The notes under the pieces were generated by a model. The model was not told where the DNA came from. It ran no database searches and was given only the letters and a program-made list of their open reading frames with translations. DNA of 34,491 bases from Aquimarina algiphila (GTDB lineage Bacteria > Bacteroidota > Bacteroidia > Flavobacteriales > Flavobacteriaceae), in the NCBI RefSeq assembly GCF_007489275.1, contig NZ_VLNR01000070.1:1-34491 (forward strand), written 5' to 3'. Positions 1 through 7,816 of this stretch are shown piece after piece. Each line of letters opens with the position of its first letter. Position 1 is the first letter of the stretch. The translations under genes and the position numbers were made by a program.

Positions 1-42
1 TCCTTTTAAAACCTTGAGTATTTTATCGTAATTTGCTTGAAA

Positions 43-122
43 GTTGTGCATATGAATTATAGTGTCGTAACTACAATTTACTGCCTTTTAGCAGTTTGCG
101 CAACTTTTTCTAAATGCACAAC
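43..122. repeat. Dyad-rich element with three TGCRCAAC-type boxes
   Basis: A perfect 9-bp inverted repeat lies at 43-51 and 114-122 (GTTGTGCAT / ATGCACAAC). Inside it is a smaller perfect 5-bp dyad at 80-84 / 91-95 (ACTGC / GCAGT). A further TGCGCAAC box at 97-104 is a direct near-copy of TGCACAAC at 115-122. The element directly abuts the stop codon (126-128) of the truncated TPR gene. This layout could be a recombination site, the end of a small mobile element, or only an intergenic hairpin. It does not fit an integron attC, because the end boxes are in the wrong orientation. Confidence 0.45.
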
Positions 123-125
123 GGG

Positions 126-669
126 TTATAGTAGTGCTTTTTCATAATCTGAAATCGCTGAATATAAATATCCTAAATTAATAAAAGATTTAGCTATATC
201 AATATGGTCTTTTTTAAATATGGCTTTCCTGAAAGACAGAGATTTTTCATAATAAATTAAAGCTTTTTCATAATTGCGAGTTTTTTCATAATAAAAGCCA
301 ATATTATCATATGCATTAGCTTCTTCTTTATTATTTGAAAGATAACTAGTACAAATTTCAAGTGCTTTTTTTGAATTTTGCATTAATTTTTCCAATTTCC
401 TAGCCCCTCTAAGGCTTTGTGAAATTTTGTTATAACAACTAGCAATTTTTTCCCAAGTTTCATTTTTATTATAAATGGATAGTGCTTTTTCAAAATATAC
501 AACAGAGCTATCTCTTTTTTCTTCTATCAATAATGAATCTGCTTTTCTATAGTATTGAGATGCTAAAAGGGTATCTTTTTCTATTTGAGCATTAGTTATT
601 GAAGATAACATTATAAAAAAAGTGATACATATAAAATGCTTAAAGAAGGTTGGGTTTATTTTTTTTCAT
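126..669 (-). pseudogene. Truncated, frameshifted secreted TPR protein
   Basis: The reading frame at 126-611 encodes 161 residues of helical tetratricopeptide repeats, with motifs such as YYRKADSLL, YEKALIYYEKSL and DYEKALL. The frame ends abruptly within a repeat. The obvious start is upstream: an ATG at 667-669 is followed by a run of eight A (T8 at 659-666 on the plus strand), which puts it out of frame with the TPR frame. With seven A the product would begin MKKINPTFFKHFICITFF and continue to ITNAQ, a textbook signal peptide. The gene is therefore broken at both ends: a one-base homopolymer shift in the signal peptide and loss of the 3' part beside the 43-122 element. Full-length relatives in Bacteroidota are usually longer periplasmic TPR proteins. 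A phase-variable gene or a sequencing error in the A-tract are the alternatives to true decay. Confidence 0.6.
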
Positions 670-699
670 AAGTAATATGATTCTATAAGTTAATCCTAA

Positions 700-737
700 G
701 AAAGTAAAAATGTTGCCACAAATAATATTTTACTTTC
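700..737. other. AT-rich hairpin just after a glycosyltransferase stop codon
   Basis: A perfect 10-bp inverted repeat (GAAAGTAAAA 700-709 / TTTTACTTTC 728-737) with an 18-nt loop lies directly downstream of the stop codon of the 738-1895 gene on the minus strand. It could stabilise or end that transcript. The stem has little GC and no good U-tract follows it, so it is not a confident intrinsic terminator. Confidence 0.3.
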
Positions 738-1895
738 CTACAACTGGCGGTACTCTTCCAAAATAGCATTCCATACTACTTTTCGCTCATAGCGACTGGT
801 AATGGATGTTCTCGCATTAGCAGCCAAAGTAGTTCTTAAGGTGTCATCATTTACTAACATCTTCATGTTCTCATACAACTGCTCTGCATCTTTTACAGGA
901 ATTATTTTACCATTATTGTTACTATCGGTAATAATTTCATTACATCCATTAATATTGGTTACAATACTTGCCAATCCCATAGAAGCAGCTTGCATCACCA
1001 CATTAGGAAACCCTTCTCGATAACTAGGAAAAGCCAATATATCAGAAATGGCAAAATAAGGTCGTACATCATCCTGCCAACCCACCATAATAATATTAGG
1101 ATTGGTATTGATTTCTTCTTCAGTTTCTGGAGATAATGGATCCAGATCTTTTTCATAGGTACCTACCAATAGTAGTTTGGCAGTAGTAGACTCTGTATTC
1201 AGTTTCTTAAAAGCATCTATAAGTTCATGTATTCCTTTATCTCTTACCAATCTACCCACATATACAATCACAGTATCTGATGAATTAATCCCTAGACTTT
1301 GCGATAGTTTTAAATTATCTTCATCAGAATATAAACCCGGATCAAAAAAAGAAGTATCAATCCCATTAGAACTTCCGTTAGCTATTACTTTTAGCTTTTT
1401 TGGTGAAGTAAATTTATGTTTGATGATAATATCATTAAGCCCAGTAGAATTAGGATAAATTTTGGTAGCGCAAGCATAGGTTAGTTTTTCTACTGTATTT
1501 AAGAGCGTTCTTTTAGCACCCGTAGCTTCTAACAGTGGTAATCCTGCTATCGTATGTAAGCGATGAGGTACGCCAGCCAATTTTGCAGCCAACATTGATA
1601 ATGTTCCTGCCTTAGGGGTATGGCTATGAACAATGTCTGGTTTTTCTTTTTTAAACAATCTATACAAGGCAAAAACCGCCTTTAAATCCTGAACCGGAGT
1701 AATCTTGCGAGTCATTTCAATCGGAATAACCCGAACTCCTTCTTGTTTTGATACCTTTTCTAATGTATCACCTCCTTTACCCGACACTCCTATAACATCA
1801 TAATGTTGAGACATAAATTGTAATTGTCCCTGTAATAATTTCCCCAGTGATATCGGTACTGTAGTAACCCTAATTATTTTTTGTATGTTCCCCAA
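738..1895 (-). CDS. Family 4 glycosyltransferase (GT-B)
   Basis: This 385-residue protein is a cytoplasmic GT4 enzyme expected to transfer a nucleotide-activated sugar to the lipid-linked repeat unit. The N-terminal half carries HSHTPKAG (about 90-97). The C-terminal donor-binding half carries VGRLVRDKG (213-221) and FPSYREGFPNVVMQA (about 289-303). In this last motif the first Glu of the EX7E pattern is present (E294), but the second is Gln (Q302). The start is TTG at 1895: an in-frame stop lies two codons upstream, no ATG is available, and the conserved first strand begins only a few residues in. A perfect -7 element upstream suggests it is transcribed separately from the 20-gene operon. 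It resembles the PglA-like GT4 group in general form; donor and acceptor cannot be read from sequence. Confidence 0.9.
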   Translation of the reverse strand: MGNIQKIIRVTTVPISLGKLLQGQLQFMSQHYDVIGVSGKGGDTLEKVSKQEGVRVIPIEMTRKITPVQDLKAVFALYRLFKKEKPDIVHSHTPKAGTLSMLAAKLAGVPHRLHTIAGLPLLEATGAKRTLLNTVEKLTYACATKIYPNSTGLNDIIIKHKFTSPKKLKVIANGSSNGIDTSFFDPGLYSDEDNLKLSQSLGINSSDTVIVYVGRLVRDKGIHELIDAFKKLNTESTTAKLLLVGTYEKDLDPLSPETEEEINTNPNIIMVGWQDDVRPYFAISDILAFPSYREGFPNVVMQAASMGLASIVTNINGCNEIITDSNNNGKIIPVKDAEQLYENMKMLVNDDTLRTTLAANARTSITSRYERKVVWNAILEEYRQL

Positions 1896-1930
1896 AACTC
1901 AACAATATAATTATCAAATATTTTCAGAGG

Positions 1931-1938
1931 CAAATATA
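1931..1938 (-). promoter_or_regulatory. Candidate Bacteroidota -7 element for the 738-1895 glycosyltransferase
   Basis: On the minus strand the sequence is TATATTTG, a full match to the Bacteroidota TAnnTTTG -7 consensus. It would place the transcription start about 30 nt before the TTG start codon. No clear -33 TTG is visible at the expected distance, so the assignment is moderate. Confidence 0.4.
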
Positions 1939-2046
1939 AGTATATGCCCTTGTTTGAAAACTTAATCCTCGGTTTTCTTTTATTTTTCATAAATTACTCA
2001 AAAAAACAAGTAAAAATCATTACCCTTGTACGGCATTTCATCAATC

Positions 2047-2081
2047 TTTGTAAGGGTTCTATGACAAAATCGACATATTTG
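2047..2081 (+). promoter_or_regulatory. Candidate promoter for the surface lipoprotein
   Basis: TTTG at 2047-2050 (a -33-like box) and CATATTTG at 2074-2081 (one mismatch to TAnnTTTG) are separated by 23 bases, slightly longer than typical. The leader would be about 100 nt. This is the best candidate in the 293-nt gap between the divergent genes; the rest of the gap is AT-rich with no other feature seen. A C6 run (2181-2186) lies just before the ATG, where no Shine-Dalgarno sequence is seen. Confidence 0.28.
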
Positions 2082-2188
2082 TTATTTTTACACAAACTTT
2101 AACATTTTTAAATAAAATATGTACAATTAATTGGGCGTTACCCCGTTCATAGAGAAATAATTAAACCAAAAAAATTAATTCCCCCCGA

Positions 2189-4165
2189 ATGAAAAATTTA
2201 ATTTATTACCTACTGATTTTGACGATCACTATTGTTACGTCCTGTAGCAAAGAAAGTGTTGATGAACTTACTCCCCCAGATACTACTGGAGAAGAACCTA
2301 TTGTAGCTGTACCAGATACGCCACCCAATGTAATCACAACACCTTGTGATTTTGATTTATCTAGCGTAGCAGCAAATTCTACCATTGTTCTAAATTGTGT
2401 TTTAGACCTTAAAGGAGAAACTATTAATTTACCAGAAAATGTAAACTTCGAATTTGAAGGAGGAGACATTATCGGAAAAGGTAAATTAGTCTTTCAAGGT
2501 GGTACTATCGATGGAAGATTATTGAGTTCTAAATTAGAGCTTGAAGGAGATGTACAATTAAAAGATCCTACATTTCAATTTTTTGCTTCTCGATGGGAAG
2601 GCATTGTAGAAGGAACGACTACTTCTGATATTGCTCAAGAAAATAATTTTGAGTTAGAACGATTAATGGAATACACAAAAAGCTATGGAGCCAAGACGTT
2701 TCAAATTGGTAAATTTGATGCTTTTTTCCAGATACACTATCCAACACGTGAGTTTAGTATAGTTCATCACCCCGCTATAGAAGCAGTTAATGTACCTTCT
2801 AACTTCACTCTTTTGATGTCTGAAGATACCAACCTACGTGTTTTTCCGGGTGTAGCAGAAAATGAAAGAGGAGCACTGTTAGCTGTTCGTGATGCAGAAA
2901 ATGTAATTATAAAAGGAGGTAATGTATATGGAGACAGAGATCAACGAGCCTACCCCCCTGGAGATTTAGCAGGCCAGTATGGTTCACATACGTTGTTAAT
3001 CCGTTCCGGAAGAAATGTTACCGTAGATGGTGTTCGATTTGTTGATGGATCCAGTGGTTCGCTTAATATTAACTCTATTGGTTTTTCTTTTAATCCAGAT
3101 ACCTATAATCCTACAACTAACGTAACAGTGAAGAACTGTATCTTCGAAAATAGTAGAAGAATGAGTATCGCATTGACAGAAGGAAGAGATATTAAAATAT
3201 TGAACAATACGTTTACCAATACTGGTAATGCCTCTACAAATTCTGATGGAGGTGAAGTTGGATATGCTATTAATATTGAAGCCACAAGAAGAAGAGATCC
3301 TGATACAGGAGAGCTTAGAGAATTCGAAAGAGTTTTTGATGTCCTTATCAAAGGAAATACAGAAACTGGCAGTAGAGGTGGATGTGTTTCTATTACTATT
3401 GGTCAGACCGTTACTGTAGAAGAAAATAATTTTGAAACACAATTGGTGTTTACACATACCAATGGAACCAGAATCATCAATAATACGTTTAAAGCATTAT
3501 CTCCAGAAGCAAAAGATCGTTTTGCCATATTTGCAGCAGACGGTGGCGAAACTGCTTTCAACAATATAATTTCTGGTAATACTATATCTGGATATGATCT
3601 GGCTATTGCTACCAACGCTGATGACACTGATATCCTTAATAATACGATAACAGATTGTGCTATAGGATTACAATTTGGTAAGTCTAAAAATTCAGAATTT
3701 AATGACAATACCATTACTACATCGGGTAATGCTATAAGTGCTACGAATTCTTTTGTGGAAAATGTTTCTCTAAAGCGTAATACTGTTAATGGAGGTCGTT
3801 TTCATGTATATTTTGCACAGCTTAATGATAAACCAGAGCATAGCGCTTTTCGTGTAACTTTAGAAGAAAATACCTTTATTACAGCTAAAGCTGTAAACTT
3901 TACAAAAACAAATGGTATTATCTTTAGAAATAATACTGTTGATGGTGGTTTACAAATTGGAGATGCTTCTAATATAGAGGTTTCTGGAAATACTAAAATT
4001 AAGCCTACAGATAGTGACGGAATTCGATTATTTGGAGATAATTCAGCAGTAACTCTAGCTAATAATACCATCTTTGAGCCCACTGGTGCTTCTAGATTAG
4101 TATGTATTAATAATAATTCTACTAATCCAAGTGCAGTAACCGATACAGGTAACACATGTAACTAA
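2189..4165 (+). CDS. Surface lipoprotein with right-handed parallel beta-helix
   Basis: The 658-residue product starts with a lipoprotein signal: a hydrophobic stretch and lipobox V-T-S-C with the lipidated Cys at residue 19. The following S-K-E-S-V-D-E resembles the acidic lipoprotein export signal that sends Bacteroidota lipoproteins to the cell surface. A Pro/Thr/Asp-rich linker (about 25-50) follows. From about residue 230 to the end there are many short N-N-T / I-x-N-N-T-F coils (for example ILNNTFTNTGN, IINNTFKAL, IILNNTI-like segments), typical of PbH1 parallel beta-helix repeats of the pectate-lyase fold. Proteins of this fold bind or cut polysaccharides (lyases, hydrolases, C5-epimerases); no catalytic set can be assigned here. 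It lies on the opposite strand within the polysaccharide locus and has its own terminator. A role in processing, anchoring or trimming the exopolysaccharide is inference. Confidence 0.85.
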   Translation: MKNLIYYLLILTITIVTSCSKESVDELTPPDTTGEEPIVAVPDTPPNVITTPCDFDLSSVAANSTIVLNCVLDLKGETINLPENVNFEFEGGDIIGKGKLVFQGGTIDGRLLSSKLELEGDVQLKDPTFQFFASRWEGIVEGTTTSDIAQENNFELERLMEYTKSYGAKTFQIGKFDAFFQIHYPTREFSIVHHPAIEAVNVPSNFTLLMSEDTNLRVFPGVAENERGALLAVRDAENVIIKGGNVYGDRDQRAYPPGDLAGQYGSHTLLIRSGRNVTVDGVRFVDGSSGSLNINSIGFSFNPDTYNPTTNVTVKNCIFENSRRMSIALTEGRDIKILNNTFTNTGNASTNSDGGEVGYAINIEATRRRDPDTGELREFERVFDVLIKGNTETGSRGGCVSITIGQTVTVEENNFETQLVFTHTNGTRIINNTFKALSPEAKDRFAIFAADGGETAFNNIISGNTISGYDLAIATNADDTDILNNTITDCAIGLQFGKSKNSEFNDNTITTSGNAISATNSFVENVSLKRNTVNGGRFHVYFAQLNDKPEHSAFRVTLEENTFITAKAVNFTKTNGIIFRNNTVDGGLQIGDASNIEVSGNTKIKPTDSDGIRLFGDNSAVTLANNTIFEPTGASRLVCINNNSTNPSAVTDTGNTCN

Positions 4166-4188
4166 TTAGTTTTAAAATATGATATAAG

Positions 4189-4220
4189 AACCCCCTGAGT
4201 CAAACTACTCAGGGGTTTTT
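4189..4220 (+). terminator. Rho-independent terminator after the beta-helix lipoprotein
   Basis: A perfect 9-bp GC-rich stem (CCCCTGAGT 4192-4200 / ACTCAGGGG 4207-4215) with a 6-nt loop is followed by five T. It lies 24 nt after the lipoprotein stop codon. It sits between convergent genes and may also slow minus-strand transcripts leaving the operon, although the run after the stem on that strand is a poor U-tract. Confidence 0.85.
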
Positions 4221-4243
4221 ATTTTATAGTCAATATATCATTA

Positions 4244-5182
4244 TTATTTAAGCGCTTTAATCTGATCTGCTAAGTTTTTGGTGAATAGCTTCGCTCCATC
4301 ATCATTTAAATGTGATGAATCATGAAATAACATCGGTTTACCAGTGAATTGTTGATCATTAAAAAAATCTAAAAAAGGAATATTTTCTTTTTCAGCTATA
4401 GCTTTAATTCTAATAAAAGATGCATTCGTTGTATGATCTACGATAAGATAAGTTGGAGAAGTTGCAAAAACTAAGTCTATATTATTATCCTTAGCTGTTG
4501 CAATAAAGGTATGAAGGGCAGTAACAAAATTTTGATCTATATCCTCTACTCCTTTTTCTATTTTGGATTGAGTTTCTTCTTTTATACTTTTAGAAGGCTT
4601 AACTTTTCCAAATAAAGGTCGATATCCTTTATAATCTAACTGAGGAGATGCGTAATAACGAATAACATGCATAATTGTAGAGTTAGCCTGATATCCATTA
4701 AAAAACAATTTAAAATCCACCAACTTAGACTGCAATCCTAATATAGGTTCTAAATCATCTCTATACTCTGAATAATATGGATGTAAATCACTAAGCCTAT
4801 CGTATGCTTCTTTTGAATGATATAAAAAGTCTTCATCAATATTCAAGATGATCAGCTCTGGTTTGATTCGCTTAACAATCATTTTTTGAAGCGCCACATG
4901 ATATAGTAATTGCTGTCCTTCTGCTCCGGCATTATAACAAGATGTTTGCAATTCTTTTTCTATAACTTCAGGAACATAATGTCGATGCGCATGAGAACTC
5001 CCGAATATCAATACTTTTGCATCTGTTTCTTGTATGGCATATGTAGATCTGGCATATTTTCCCGTTTCCTGACTAAAAAAAAGTTGCTTAGAGATTATTC
5101 CTAAAGCAAAATCTGCAATAAGAAAAATCACAAGAAATTTTCCAAGTTTGATTAATGATGTCTTATATTCTTTTTTAATCAT
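4244..5182 (-). CDS. SGNH-type membrane-anchored O-acyltransferase partner of the MBOAT
   Basis: The 312-residue protein has one N-terminal membrane segment (about 10-30) and a periplasmic SGNH/GDSL-like domain. FGSSHAHRH (60-68) carries the likely nucleophile Ser63, and HDSSH near the C-terminus (287-291) gives the Asp288-x-x-His291 pair. This is the arrangement in AlgJ/AlgX, PatB and DltD-like proteins, which accept an acyl group passed through the membrane by an MBOAT protein and place it on a polymer. It follows the MBOAT gene by only 3 nt, so the two are almost certainly co-translated partners. It is the last gene of the long minus-strand operon. Acetyl is the most common group for such pairs; that is inferred, since no carrier-protein gene is adjacent. 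Confidence 0.82.
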   Translation of the reverse strand: MIKKEYKTSLIKLGKFLVIFLIADFALGIISKQLFFSQETGKYARSTYAIQETDAKVLIFGSSHAHRHYVPEVIEKELQTSCYNAGAEGQQLLYHVALQKMIVKRIKPELIILNIDEDFLYHSKEAYDRLSDLHPYYSEYRDDLEPILGLQSKLVDFKLFFNGYQANSTIMHVIRYYASPQLDYKGYRPLFGKVKPSKSIKEETQSKIEKGVEDIDQNFVTALHTFIATAKDNNIDLVFATSPTYLIVDHTTNASFIRIKAIAEKENIPFLDFFNDQQFTGKPMLFHDSSHLNDDGAKLFTKNLADQIKALK

Positions 5183-5185
5183 CTT

Positions 5186-6598
5186 TTAAAACTGAAAATA
5201 AATAAATTGACTTTTACCAAAAACTCCAAAATACATAATCATATAAATCAAAACCGCATACCCTGTTAATCTTACAAATTCATACTTATGATTAGAAATC
5301 GAAAACAGGGTATTGAAATATTCTTTTTTCAATTCTACCAAGACCAAAATAGCAATTGCCAATGTTGCATATAATGAAGCCGTTATATCATCTCCACTAC
5401 CAATATACAATCTACCCGGCACAGTGCAGATTCTCTTTATAATATAAAAAGCATCTTCAATACTATTTGCTCTAAAGAATACCCATGCAAAATTGATTAA
5501 AGCAAACGTCAATACTACATTAAACACTCCTTTTCTTCTTTTTTTGAATAGAAGAACCTCTACAATTAAATACAGTCCGTTTAAAGCTCCCCAAACCACA
5601 AAAGTCCAATTTGCACCATGCCACAGTCCGCTAATTAAGAACGTAATAAAAAGATTAAACAACCACCTTGGTTTTGCAACTCGATTTCCTCCTAACGGTA
5701 TGTACAGGTAATCTCTAAACCATGTGGATAATGAAATATGCCATCTGGTCCAAAATTCGCTTACCGAAGCCGAAAAATACGGTCTCCTAAAGTTGGTCAT
5801 CAAATCAAAACCAAAAAGCTTAGAAGTACCAATAGCAATTAACGAATATCCAGCAAAATCTCCATAAATCTGAAAAGCAAACAGTACTGTTGCGGCTATA
5901 AAACTTAAACCATCATGATTTTCTGTATTATTATACACCGCATTTACATAAATGGCTGCCCTGTCTGCAACTACTAACTTTAGGAAGAACCCCCAAATCA
6001 TTAACTTTATTCCATAAGAAAAAGTTTTATATGTAAATGTTCTCTTCTTTAAAAACTGTGGCACCAGATTGGTGGCTCTTTCTATAGGTCCTGCCACTAA
6101 CTGTGGAAAAAAAGATACAAATGCTGCGAAAGCAATAAAATCTTTAGTGGGTTGTAACTTTTCTTTATAAATATCTATTGAGTATGACAACGTCTGAAAG
6201 GTATAAAACGAAATACCAACAGGTAGAATAATTTGTAAAGTCCATGTACTCTGAAGTTCATACCCCATAGCAGCAAAAAGATCAATCCAGGAATCTATAA
6301 AAAAGTTATAGTATTTAAAAAACCCTAACATTCCCAAATTAAAGATAATACTTACCCAGAGCCATCTTTTTTTTATCGATTTTTCTTCGGATTCGTATAT
6401 TCTAAATCCTGCTGTATAATCGATAATTGTACTTAATGCTATCAAAGACAAAAAACGCCAGTCCCACCAACCATAAAATACATAACTGGCTACAAGTAAT
6501 AGAATATTTTGTAATCTTAGATTTTTATATACAACAAACCAATAGCCAATAAAAACTAAAGAAAGGAATATGAAAAAATCTACAGAATTAAAAAGCAT
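5186..6598 (-). CDS. MBOAT-family O-acyltransferase (AlgI-like), pair 1
   Basis: This 470-residue polytopic membrane protein belongs to the membrane-bound O-acyltransferase family. The hallmark segments are FWTRWHISLSTWFRDY (282-297, His287) and GLWHGANWTF (324-333, catalytic-type His327). PVGISFYTFQTLSY (126-139) and PQLVAGPIERA (165-175) are also typical of AlgI/PatA/DltB. The family moves an acyl group from a cytoplasmic donor across the inner membrane to a periplasmic partner. The downstream SGNH gene (4244-5182) is the expected partner. The gene closely resembles the second MBOAT at 13936-15381 in layout and motifs, so the operon encodes two such systems. The ATG at 6598 gives the usual MLFNSVDFFIF-type N-terminus. 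Confidence 0.93.
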   Translation of the reverse strand: MLFNSVDFFIFLSLVFIGYWFVVYKNLRLQNILLLVASYVFYGWWDWRFLSLIALSTIIDYTAGFRIYESEEKSIKKRWLWVSIIFNLGMLGFFKYYNFFIDSWIDLFAAMGYELQSTWTLQIILPVGISFYTFQTLSYSIDIYKEKLQPTKDFIAFAAFVSFFPQLVAGPIERATNLVPQFLKKRTFTYKTFSYGIKLMIWGFFLKLVVADRAAIYVNAVYNNTENHDGLSFIAATVLFAFQIYGDFAGYSLIAIGTSKLFGFDLMTNFRRPYFSASVSEFWTRWHISLSTWFRDYLYIPLGGNRVAKPRWLFNLFITFLISGLWHGANWTFVVWGALNGLYLIVEVLLFKKRRKGVFNVVLTFALINFAWVFFRANSIEDAFYIIKRICTVPGRLYIGSGDDITASLYATLAIAILVLVELKKEYFNTLFSISNHKYEFVRLTGYAVLIYMIMYFGVFGKSQFIYFQF

Positions 6599-6626
6599 AT
6601 ACTTGTTCTTGGTTTTAGTATAAGAA

Positions 6627-7763
6627 TTAACTGTTTATTTGTTGAAGATAAAACTCTTCAATTCGTTTTGTGTTAGATATGATATCATAACCTCCATTAA
6701 CGATTTGAGATGTATTATCTATCCTGTCATAGGATATCATTTTGACAATTTTATTTGCCCAAAAATCAGGAGTTTCTGTAATCGACAAAAATTCTATATC
6801 ATTGGTCAAACTCACTTCATTTGTAATCGTATCAGAAGCAAAAATTTTAAGTCCGGCCGCCTGTGCTTCTATAAGAGTTACCGGTAACCCTTCATAAAAC
6901 GAAGGAAACACAAAAGAATCAAACGCTTGCAATAGTTCTGGAATATCTGATCGTACGCCTAAAACCATAACATTATCCTCTACTCCTAGACGTTTTGCTT
7001 CAGCTATAATTTTATCTCTCAAAGGGCCTTCTCCCACAAGCATCAACTTTGCATTAGAGTGTTTTTCTATAATACTGGCAAATACCTGTATTAAGAATAC
7101 ATGATTTTTTTGAGTATCTAATCTTCCAACATGACCAATAACAAATTGATCTTCAACCTCCATTTTTTTTCTGTATTCTTTTCTTATTATTGGATCAAAA
7201 ACAAATTTCTCGGTATCGATAGCATTATTCATCGTCAAAAATTCAGTGTTTTTACCAAAAAGCCATTGACCTGCTTTATCTCCACACGAAAAATAATGAG
7301 TAGCATCCTTACGATTTTTATTCTTCAATCGGAATTTTATAAGCTTTTTAACCGTATCTATAATATTTTCTTTACTAGGAATCAGGTCAGAAAATTTAAT
7401 TTTTTCAATTGCTATATGCGCATGAACAATCCTAATAGGAATATTAAATTCTTTGGCAATTTTTATAGGAAAACAACTAAATGTATTTAAATGAGAGTGA
7501 ATAATAGTGTATTCTGTATGGGTTTTAAAAAATGCTCGTAATTCTTCATAGTATTTACCAGGAAATATTGGATTTATTGATGATAGCCTATAAATTCTTC
7601 CTCCAAGGCTTTCAATTTCATCATCAAAATCACACTTCTCTTTTCTATGTACCAGAAAATCAAACTGAATTTTTTCTCTATCTATCTTCCTATAATAGTT
7701 CATAATCATAGATTCTGAACCTCCCCTATCCATCATCGTAAAAACCTGTAAAACTTTGATCAT
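6627..7763 (-). CDS. Family 4 glycosyltransferase, paralogue A
   Basis: The 378-residue GT4 enzyme has an N-terminal acceptor domain starting MIKVLQVFTMMDRGGSE and a C-terminal donor domain with GHVGRLDTQKN (210-220) and FPSFYEGLPVTLIEAQ (286-301), including both Glu of EX7E (E291, E299). It resembles EpsF/CapM-type enzymes. It is strikingly similar over its whole length to the gene at 9214-10350: long blocks such as KIQFDFLVHRKEK, FSCGDKAGQWLFG and LGVRSDIPELLQ are shared, about two thirds of residues by eye. The pair therefore arose by duplication and now flanks the CapK-like gene. It probably adds a sugar similar to, or in a similar linkage as, its twin; the specificity is unknown. Confidence 0.92.
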   Translation of the reverse strand: MIKVLQVFTMMDRGGSESMIMNYYRKIDREKIQFDFLVHRKEKCDFDDEIESLGGRIYRLSSINPIFPGKYYEELRAFFKTHTEYTIIHSHLNTFSCFPIKIAKEFNIPIRIVHAHIAIEKIKFSDLIPSKENIIDTVKKLIKFRLKNKNRKDATHYFSCGDKAGQWLFGKNTEFLTMNNAIDTEKFVFDPIIRKEYRKKMEVEDQFVIGHVGRLDTQKNHVFLIQVFASIIEKHSNAKLMLVGEGPLRDKIIAEAKRLGVEDNVMVLGVRSDIPELLQAFDSFVFPSFYEGLPVTLIEAQAAGLKIFASDTITNEVSLTNDIEFLSITETPDFWANKIVKMISYDRIDNTSQIVNGGYDIISNTKRIEEFYLQQINS

Positions 7764-7816
7764 TTTATAAAATAATTATTTGTTATACAACACCCCTAAT
7801 TCTTAATACTCTCAAA

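Noticed and set aside
43..122. Possible integron attC site at the end of the TPR gene
   Set aside because: The outer boxes read GTTGTGC at the left and GCACAAC at the right on both strands, the reverse of the RYYYAAC...GTTRRRY order needed for attC, and no cassette array or integron integrase is seen.
2181..2191. C6 run directly before the lipoprotein ATG, and G6 (minus strand, 20570-20575) before the acyltransferase-3 ATG, as phase-variation tracts
   Set aside because: Runs of six are short for efficient slippage and both lie outside the coding frame, so they could alter only translation efficiency. They are noted in the gene entries instead.
2996..3714. Several minus-strand open frames of 80-150 codons within the beta-helix lipoprotein gene
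   Set aside because: They are antisense to a clear repeat protein, have no conserved motifs, and arise from its repetitive codon pattern.
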